44,102 nt of DNA from an uncultured Ruminococcus sp. (GTDB lineage: Bacteria; Bacillota; Clostridia; Oscillospirales; Ruminococcaceae). Shown here in pieces: positions 38,470 through 44,102 of the stretch (the first letter of the stretch is position 1; each line of letters opens with the position of its first letter). The position numbers were made by a program, and so were the translations under genes. The stretch covers positions 1-44,102 of the forward strand of contig CACZPI010000010.1 of the NCBI GenBank assembly GCA_902783005.1. Reading direction: 5' to 3'. The notes beneath the pieces were generated by a model. It made no database searches. It was not told where the DNA came from and saw nothing but the letters and a program-made list of their open reading frames with translations.

Positions 38470-40313
38470 TACAGGCACTTTGCGAGTATGCGGACAAGCA
38501 GCTTGAAAGCAATATTCCGGAGGGGTGGCAGGAGCAGAATATCCATTTCCGCATCCTGCTGACACCGGAGGGAGAGATCGCGGATATTGTGGATGTCCGG
38601 ACGAAGGAAGTCTACACAGATGCCAGAGGCAAGGAAAAAAATCGAATCTTGCCGAAAACGGTCATACTCCCCGAACGAACACAGAAAACCTGCATTGATT
38701 CCAACATCATCGAACACCGTCCGCTGTATATTTTTGGACTGAATTACGAAAAGGACGGCTTCACGCCGGAGGACAAGACACAGAAAGCCCGGAAATCCCA
38801 TGCGGCTTTTGTTAAGGCAAATCTTGCCTTCTTTGAGGATATTCATTCGGAGATCTGCGATGCGTACCGGCGCTTTCTTGAAGCATGGGAGCCGGAGCGT
38901 ATGTCGGAGCATCCGGCTTTGTCAAAGCTGGGCAAGGATTACAAGGGCGCGTATTTTGGCTTTTGTCTGGAGGGACTGCGCTGTCCTCTGGAGGAGGATG
39001 AAGCATTCAAGGCAGCTTATTCCGAGTATACATCTGTGCCGCCGGAGGAACCGGCAGAAGAAACAACCGTGATCTGTGGTATTCTTGGTGAGCCGCTCAC
39101 GCCTGCCCGCATCCATGACAAGGTAAAATTTCCCGGCGGAAATACGACCGGATGTGTTATGGTCGGTATGAAAGAGCCTGCCTTTGAATCCTACGGCAAG
39201 ACCCAGTCCTACAACAGCAACATCTCCGAACGGGCAATGAAGCAATACACCTCCGCCATGAACCGTCTGCTGTCTGACCGAAACCATTACAAGACCATCG
39301 AAGATCTGGTACTGATGTACTTTGCAATGAAATCCGACGACAGCGCGGAATGTGAATGGTTCGGGGCACAGCTCGGTTATCCGATGCCGGACAGCCTGAA
39401 GGGGCAGGATGTCAAGCGAGCCGATGCGAAGCTCGATACCCTCGGCAAACAGATGACCGGCGGCGGCGTGACACACCTGCCGGAGCAAGGGCTTGATGAG
39501 GATGCAACATTCTATATCGTCGGGATGACTCCCAATTCCTCACGCATCTGTCAGAAATTCATCTGGCGTGACAGCTTCGGGAACATTGTCCGCAATCTAC
39601 AGCAGCACCAGACGGATCTTCGCATTCATCCGGATACGACCAGAACTATTTATTTCTCTCAGATCGCCAAGGAGCTCACCTCTCCGAAATCAACAAGTGA
39701 AAAGGCTCCTCCGCCGCTGATGTCCTCTCTGATGCTGGCGGCATTGCAGGGGACGCCCTACCCGACTGCACTGCTTTCGACCATTGTCCGCCGTGTCAAG
39801 ACCGACAGCGATGGGGAGAACGACCACACCACCAAACTCAACGACGTTCGCGCGGGTATCATCAAAGCCTGCCTGAACCGCAAATCCAGAAGCCAGAACC
39901 GAAAGGAGGAAATCAAAATGGCATGGGATGAAACGAATCAAAATCCCGCTTATCTTTGCGGCGGTTTGTTCGCCGTGTATGAGAAGATTCAGAAGGATTC
40001 CGCTGCCCCCGTAAAGCTCAACCGCACGATCAAGGATTCTTATTTTGCATCGGCGTGCAGCTGCCCAAGCGTGATCCTGCCCCGACTTGAAAAGCTCTCA
40101 CAGAATCATGTCAAGAAGCTCAAGGAAAACACTGCGGTCTTTTACCAGAAGCTCATAAATGCTCTGATGAACGGACTGGAGGGCGGATTCCCGTCCACGC
40201 TCAGTCTGGAGGATCAGGGAAGATTCATCGTCGGCTATCATCAGATGAACAGCCGTCTGTACACCAAGAGCCCGGAACAGAATACGGAACCGAATACCGA
40301 ACAGGAGGATTGA
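38463..40313 (+). CDS. cas8c: Cas8c (Csd1), large subunit of type I-C Cascade
   Basis: 616 residues, starting inside cas5c. Csd1-family features include SHAAFVKANLAFFE, GAYFGFCLEGLRCP, NTTGCVMVGMKEPAFESYGKTQSYNSNISERAMKQYTSAMNRLL and FYIVGMTPNSSRICQKFIWRDSFG. It recognises the PAM and holds the displaced strand. The last 131 codons can also be translated on their own as Cas11c (see next entry). One Cascade operon with cas5c and cas7c. Confidence 0.95.
   Translation: MLIQALCEYADKQLESNIPEGWQEQNIHFRILLTPEGEIADIVDVRTKEVYTDARGKEKNRILPKTVILPERTQKTCIDSNIIEHRPLYIFGLNYEKDGFTPEDKTQKARKSHAAFVKANLAFFEDIHSEICDAYRRFLEAWEPERMSEHPALSKLGKDYKGAYFGFCLEGLRCPLEEDEAFKAAYSEYTSVPPEEPAEETTVICGILGEPLTPARIHDKVKFPGGNTTGCVMVGMKEPAFESYGKTQSYNSNISERAMKQYTSAMNRLLSDRNHYKTIEDLVLMYFAMKSDDSAECEWFGAQLGYPMPDSLKGQDVKRADAKLDTLGKQMTGGGVTHLPEQGLDEDATFYIVGMTPNSSRICQKFIWRDSFGNIVRNLQQHQTDLRIHPDTTRTIYFSQIAKELTSPKSTSEKAPPPLMSSLMLAALQGTPYPTALLSTIVRRVKTDSDGENDHTTKLNDVRAGIIKACLNRKSRSQNRKEEIKMAWDETNQNPAYLCGGLFAVYEKIQKDSAAPVKLNRTIKDSYFASACSCPSVILPRLEKLSQNHVKKLKENTAVFYQKLINALMNGLEGGFPSTLSLEDQGRFIVGYHQMNSRLYTKSPEQNTEPNTEQED
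39918..40313 (+). CDS. cas11c: Cas11c small subunit from an internal start in cas8c
   Basis: 131 residues in the cas8c frame. The internal ATG at 39918 is preceded by a near-ideal ribosome binding site AAAGGAGG (39902-39909) at 8 nt. A site this strong inside a coding sequence is not expected by chance. The product starts MAWDETNQNPAYLCGGLFAVYEKIQKD and is mostly helical. In other type I-C systems the small subunit is known to come from such an internal start in cas8c; several copies form the belly of Cascade. This gene is too often missed by annotation because it is nested in frame. Confidence 0.8.
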   Translation: MAWDETNQNPAYLCGGLFAVYEKIQKDSAAPVKLNRTIKDSYFASACSCPSVILPRLEKLSQNHVKKLKENTAVFYQKLINALMNGLEGGFPSTLSLEDQGRFIVGYHQMNSRLYTKSPEQNTEPNTEQED

Positions 40314-40315
40314 AC

Positions 40316-41182
40316 ATGGAAACGAACGCTATCCAGAACCGCTACGAATTTGTGATGCTGTTTGACTGCGAGAACGGCAACCCCAACGGTGACCCCGATG
40401 CCGGCAATATGCCCCGTACCGACCCCGAAACCAATTTCGGCATCGTGACCGATGTCTGCCTCAAGCGCAAGATCCGCAATTTTGTGGAGCTTTACAAGGA
40501 AGGCGAGCCCGGCTACAACATTCTCATCAAGGCGGATAAAGCCCTCAATTCCAAGTTTACGGAAGCGTATGATGCGCTCGGTCTGACTAAGAAGCAGAAG
40601 GGCAAGGATGCGAATGCTGTCAAGCAGGCACAGCAGTACATTTGTCAGAATTACTTTGATGTTCGCACGTTCGGTGCTGTCATGAGCACCGGTGACGACC
40701 CCTGCGGCATTGTGCGAGGTCCGGTGCAGATCAATTTTGCACGGAGCATTGACCCTGTATTCCCGCAGGACATCACCATTACCCGTCAGGCGAAAACAAC
40801 AGAGGACAGACAGGCTGCCGGTAATACGGAAATGGGCAAGAAATCCGTCATCCCCTACGGTCTGTACCGGGCAGAGGGCTATATCTCCGCGATGCAGGCA
40901 CAGAAGATCACCGGCTTCTCAGAGGACGATCTGGAGCTGCTCTGGACGGCGATCCTGAATATGTTTGAGGAAGATCACAGTGCCGCCCGCGGCAAGATGT
41001 GTATGCGGCATCTGTTCATCTTCAAGCATGAATCTCCTCTTGGCAACGCGCCTTCCCATGTACTGTTTGATAAGATCAAGGTGCAGAAAAGGGACGGTGT
41101 CGCTGCTGCGCGTTCGTTCTCGGATTATGAGGTCACATGGGACGAAACTATGCCCGAAGGCGTAACATTCCTGCAAAAATGA
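40316..41182 (+). CDS. cas7c: Cas7c (Csd2) backbone subunit
   Basis: 288 residues. The ATG at 40316 is chosen over a TTG at 40310 because AGGAGG ends 7 nt upstream and the TTG overlaps the cas8c stop. The N-terminus NRYEFVMLFDCENGNPNGDPDAGNMPRTDPET is the Csd2 signature; the later GYISAMQAQKITGFSEDDLELLW and KMCMRHLFIFKHESPLGNAPSHVLF are typical. Several copies form the crRNA-binding filament of Cascade. Its stop overlaps the cas4 start (ATGA). Confidence 0.96.
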   Translation: METNAIQNRYEFVMLFDCENGNPNGDPDAGNMPRTDPETNFGIVTDVCLKRKIRNFVELYKEGEPGYNILIKADKALNSKFTEAYDALGLTKKQKGKDANAVKQAQQYICQNYFDVRTFGAVMSTGDDPCGIVRGPVQINFARSIDPVFPQDITITRQAKTTEDRQAAGNTEMGKKSVIPYGLYRAEGYISAMQAQKITGFSEDDLELLWTAILNMFEEDHSAARGKMCMRHLFIFKHESPLGNAPSHVLFDKIKVQKRDGVAAARSFSDYEVTWDETMPEGVTFLQK

Positions 41183-41850
41183 GCGAGAATCTGACGATCA
41201 GCCTGCGCTCCATCCAGCATTATATGTACTGTCCGCGCCGCTATGCGCTTCTCGAACTGAACCGTGACTGGAATGAGAATGCATTCGTCGTCAAAGCCAA
41301 TCTTCTGCATGAACACGTTCACGACGGAAGCCATAGCTATTCGGACAGCCGGAAAATCGTGCGGAGTGACGTGACAGTATATCGGGACGGAGCGGACTAT
41401 GACCTGCAAGGCGTGCTGGACTGCGTGGAATTTGTCCGCAGTAAGGACGGCGTTCCTATTCCGGGGTTAGAGGGTACATTTCTGGTGCGCATCATCGAAT
41501 ACAAACCTAAAGCCCCGAAGGGCGAACCGTTCCACGAAACGGATGCCATTCAGGTCTACGCCCAGAAGCTCTGTGCGGATGCCGTCTGGGGGACTGACTG
41601 CGAATGCTTCCTGTACTACGCCGATATCCGTCGCCGTGTCCGTTTGCCGTTCGATACAGATGCCGCAAAGTATGCTGCTTTACTCGGTCATCTGCTGGAT
41701 GGAATGCAGAAGATCCTCGCATCGGGGACAATTCCCGAACGGGTAAAGGGGCAAAAATGCTCCGGCTGTTCCATCGCAGATCTCTGCTTTCCGAAAGAAA
41801 AATCCTACAGTGTCCGCAGGGAGATCATGCTGCAAAAGGAGGGTAAATGA
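41179..41850 (+). CDS. cas4: Cas4 nuclease, spacer-acquisition factor
   Basis: 223 residues from the ATG at 41179 overlapping the cas7c stop. RecB-like nuclease: HVHD, VLDCVEFV, IIEYKPK motif (D and E-x-K), QVYAQKL; the four cysteines for the 4Fe-4S cluster are in YCPRRY and CSGCSIADLC. Cas4 trims prespacers and selects PAM-containing ends before Cas1-Cas2 integration. Confidence 0.95.
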   Translation: MSENLTISLRSIQHYMYCPRRYALLELNRDWNENAFVVKANLLHEHVHDGSHSYSDSRKIVRSDVTVYRDGADYDLQGVLDCVEFVRSKDGVPIPGLEGTFLVRIIEYKPKAPKGEPFHETDAIQVYAQKLCADAVWGTDCECFLYYADIRRRVRLPFDTDAAKYAALLGHLLDGMQKILASGTIPERVKGQKCSGCSIADLCFPKEKSYSVRREIMLQKEGK

Positions 41851-42873
41851 ATGCGGAAACTGCTCAATTCACTGTACATTCTCGATGAAACGGCGTGGCT
41901 GACGCTGGACGGCGAGAACATCGTCTGCAAATGCGAGGAGAAGGAAAAATTCCGGATGCCGTTCACGAACATCGAGGATATCTACTGTTTCAGCTTCATG
42001 GGATGCTCACCGGCGCTGATGGGGAAATGCACAGAAAACGGCATTGCACTGCATTTCTTTTCCCCGAACGGAAAATACCTTGCCAGCATCCAAGGAAAAA
42101 CGCGCGGGAATATCCTGCTCCGCAAGGCGCAGTTTGAGCAGTTCGCCGCACCGCCGCCCCTTTTGATGCAGAATACTGTGGCTGCGAAATTATCCAATAC
42201 TCGCTTTTTACTCCGTCGTTCCCTGCGTGACAATCCGGATATTGACACAGACGGCGAGCTGACAGGATGTATCCGGTATCTGGAGCAGGGTATCGACAAT
42301 GCGTATGAGATCACAGACACCGAAACACTGATGGGGTTGGAGGGTTCCTGCGCAAAAGCGTATTTCCATATCTTCGACCGGCTGATCCGGCAGCAGAAGG
42401 AGGACTTCCGGATGAACGTCCGCACCAAACGTCCGCCGCTCGACCGCGTCAATGCGGCGCTGTCATTTCTGTATACGATCTATACGAGCCAATACGCATC
42501 GGCATTGGAAGGCGTGGGGCTGGACAGCTGTTATGGCTTCTACCATGCACTGCGCCCTGGACGGAGCAGCCTTGCGTGTGATCTGGTCGAGGAAACGCGC
42601 TGCATCGCAGAACGTCTGGTGCTGACGCTTATCAATCTGCGCAAATTGCAGGCGGATGATTTTGAAACGCAGGAGAGCGGGGCAGTGTATCTCACAAAAG
42701 AAGGACGCAAAAAAGTCCTGACAGCATGGCAGGAAAAGAAACGCACCACGATACAGCACCCCTATCTGAATGAGAAAATCCCATTAGGACTCCTTCCCTA
42801 TGTGCAGAGCAATCTGCTCGCCAAGTATATCCGTGGTGAAATTGCAGAGTATCCATGTTATTTGTTGAAGTAG
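41851..42873 (+). CDS. cas1: Cas1 integrase (type I-C)
   Basis: 340 residues; ATG directly after the cas4 stop, with AAAGGAGGG 8-10 nt upstream. Starts MRKLLNSLYILDETAWLTLDGENIV; the three metal ligands lie in LMGLEGSCAKAYF (Glu), CYGFYHALRPGRSSLACDLVEETR (His and Asp). With Cas2 it inserts new spacers at the leader end of the array. Confidence 0.96.
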   Translation: MRKLLNSLYILDETAWLTLDGENIVCKCEEKEKFRMPFTNIEDIYCFSFMGCSPALMGKCTENGIALHFFSPNGKYLASIQGKTRGNILLRKAQFEQFAAPPPLLMQNTVAAKLSNTRFLLRRSLRDNPDIDTDGELTGCIRYLEQGIDNAYEITDTETLMGLEGSCAKAYFHIFDRLIRQQKEDFRMNVRTKRPPLDRVNAALSFLYTIYTSQYASALEGVGLDSCYGFYHALRPGRSSLACDLVEETRCIAERLVLTLINLRKLQADDFETQESGAVYLTKEGRKKVLTAWQEKKRTTIQHPYLNEKIPLGLLPYVQSNLLAKYIRGEIAEYPCYLLK

Positions 42874-42882
42874 GTGATCGAA

Positions 42883-43173
42883 ATGATGGTGCTGGTAAGC
42901 TATGATGTATCCACGACAGATGCCAAAGGGAAGACACGGCTTCGCAAGGTTGCAAAGGAATGCCAGAACTACGGGCAGCGTGTCCAGAATTCTGTTTTTG
43001 AGATCGACACGGACTATGGAACTTTCCTCAAGATCAAAGACAAACTGCTGAAACTGATCGACGAAAAGCAGGACAGCCTGCGTTTCTACTATCTTGGGAA
43101 CAACTGGCAGCGCCGTGTGGAGCATTACGGCGCCAAAGAAACGTATGATCCGGAAGGGGTGATCATTATCTGA
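42883..43173 (+). CDS. cas2: Cas2 (type I-C)
   Basis: 96 residues from the ATG at 42883; AGGTG lies 6 nt upstream, while the GTG at 42874 directly follows the cas1 stop and is less likely. MMVLVSYDVSTTDAKGKTRLRKVAKEC has the usual ferredoxin-like strand with the YDV aspartate; QRVQNSVFEID and the C-terminal GVIII complete the family pattern. It bridges two Cas1 dimers in the integration complex. It is the last cas gene before the leader. Confidence 0.95.
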   Translation: MMVLVSYDVSTTDAKGKTRLRKVAKECQNYGQRVQNSVFEIDTDYGTFLKIKDKLLKLIDEKQDSLRFYYLGNNWQRRVEHYGAKETYDPEGVIII

Positions 43174-43372
43174 ATCCCCCGCATATCACAATATCACAAG
43201 ATAGGACGATATGCGTGAAAAGTGCCTGCGAACCGTCAACAATATGTAAAATCCCGGAGGGTTCGCAGAAAAAAACAGCACATTTATGAATAATTTGTGA
43301 ACAGAACGTTCCTAATTGGTTTGAAATTGTCCCTCTGCGTGGGAAAAGCGGCTCGACAGCACAAGATGTAGG
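43174..43372 (+). promoter_or_regulatory. CRISPR leader
   Basis: 199 nt of non-coding, fairly A/T-rich DNA between cas2 and the first repeat. It contains an inverted repeat TGCGAACC (43227-43234) / GGTTCGCA (43260-43267) with a 25-nt interval, followed by an A-run. No clear -10/-35 pair is visible; transcription of the array may use this leader on the plus strand, as its position and the repeat orientation suggest. Confidence 0.75.
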
Positions 43373-44102
43373 GTCGCGCCCCCCGCGGGCGCGTGAGTTG
43401 AAATCGTCACTGGAAGCTGTTCTGAAATCCGGCTATTCGTCGCGCCCCCCGCGGGCGCGTGAGTTGAAATGATGTGTTTCGTCAGATGTTCCCCAGAACT
43501 GCCCCGCGGTCGCGCCCCCCGCGGGCGCGTGAGTTGAAATGTCAAGAAATTCCATTTGTTTTTCGCTCATTTTGTCGCGCCCCCCGCGGGCGCGTGAGTT
43601 GAAATGACAATGGCGATGCATACGGGCAAACACGAATGAGTCGCGCCCCCCGCGGGCGCGTGAGTTGAAATGTGTATTGGGTGCTGAAAAACCAGGGCGG
43701 CATGGGTCGCGCCCCCCGCGGGCGCGTGAGTTGAAATATCAGTCAGAAAGACGCACGGTTCGAGCGTAACTGTCGCGCCCCCCGCGGGCGCGTGAGTTGA
43801 AATCTGGATGCGGAAATGTGTTGTGCAATGCAAATGCTGTCGCGCCCCCCGCGGGCGCGTGAGTTGAAATCGGCAGTCCATGACGCACAAAGTCGTGAAT
43901 TATGTCGCGCCCCCCGCGGGCGCGTGAGTTGAAATTAAGCACATTTCGGTAATATCCATCCATCACACCGTCGCGCCCCCCGCGGGCGCGTGAGTTGAAA
44001 TTACGGAAATGTTGTCGCGGATCGCGGACGCATTGGTCGCGCCCCCCGCGGGCGCGTGAGTTGAAATGATGTGTTTCGTCAGATGTTCCCCAGAACTGCC
44101 CC
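43373..44102 (+). CRISPR. Type I-C CRISPR array, 11 visible repeats, continues past the window
   Basis: Eleven identical 32-nt repeats start at 43373, 43439, 43509, 43574, 43640, 43706, 43772, 43839, 43904, 43970 and 44036. The repeat begins GTCGCGCCC and ends GTGAGTTGAAAT, with a stem CGCGCCC / GGGCGCG around CCCGC, as in type I-C repeats (usual ending TTGAAAT). Spacers are 33-35 nt, except spacer 2 at 38 nt. The eleventh spacer (44068-44102) is cut by the window end and its 35 bases equal the first 35 bases of spacer 2. Processing by Cas5c should leave an 11-nt 5' handle ending TTGAAAT. Confidence 0.98.

Noticed and set aside
43312-43966. Minus-strand open frames across the array reading STHAPAGGAT / FNSRARGGRD
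   Set aside because: They are translations of the CRISPR repeat, a well-known type of false protein.

Overview
The window looks like chromosomal DNA of a cellulosome-forming, anaerobic Gram-positive Clostridium relative, most plausibly a Ruminococcus of the R. champanellensis / R. flavefaciens kind. The reasons are three secreted proteins with type I dockerins, strong AGGAGG ribosome binding sites, near-consensus sigma-A promoters (often TGn-TATAAT with a 17-nt spacer), class III ribonucleotide reductase-like sequence, GGDEF proteins and a degenerate sporulation gene. The species is an inference. The last base lies inside a CRISPR array, so the window stops at an unfinished locus.

Layout. 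1-4410 (+): the end of a BspA-type leucine-rich-repeat dockerin protein, a small ExbD-like membrane protein, a YaiI/YqxD protein, a DUF4434-like dockerin protein, a degenerate receiver/GGDEF protein and a QueT-type transporter. 4463-11436 (-): a secreted dockerin/SH3/KPxIYLYP-domain protein, a membrane diguanylate cyclase and an orphan PglX-like adenine methyltransferase. 11652-18349: a histidine phosphatase, a YD-repeat lipoprotein, then an operon of zinc-ribbon/TPR membrane protein, TPR membrane protein and a second KPxIYLYP protein. 18400-21317 (-): a compact six-gene operon of methyltransferase, three small proteins sharing a [V/I]YGPP motif (two of them lipoproteins), a radical SAM/SPASM enzyme and an ABM-fold protein. 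21525-23393: a small NrdD-tail-like protein behind NrdR-like boxes, tRNA-Pro(UGG), tRNA-Arg(CCG) and a SpoIIP-like protein that has lost its catalytic motifs. 23585-34013: MetY, MnmA, NadA, an alpha/beta hydrolase, a coiled-coil FtsX permease with its ATPase, a second trans-sulfuration enzyme and an ArsC-fold protein without its cysteine. 34115-44102 (+): an AraC-GGDEF fusion, then a complete type I-C CRISPR-Cas locus (cas3, cas5c, cas8c with internal cas11c, cas7c, cas4, cas1, cas2) and an array with 11 visible repeats.

The most promising candidate for an undescribed system is the YGPP cluster at 18.4-21.3 kb. Five copies of an almost invariant motif sit in three unrelated small proteins whose reading frames overlap, directly upstream of a SPASM-type radical SAM enzyme of the kind that modifies peptides, all behind one promoter and ahead of one terminator. 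It recalls the uncharacterised rSAM/lipoprotein systems of Bacteroidetes and Treponema, but here there are several substrates, one of them without a signal peptide. A second lead is a 15-bp element shared by the cas3 and cas5 promoters, which suggests a dedicated transcriptional regulator of the CRISPR locus.
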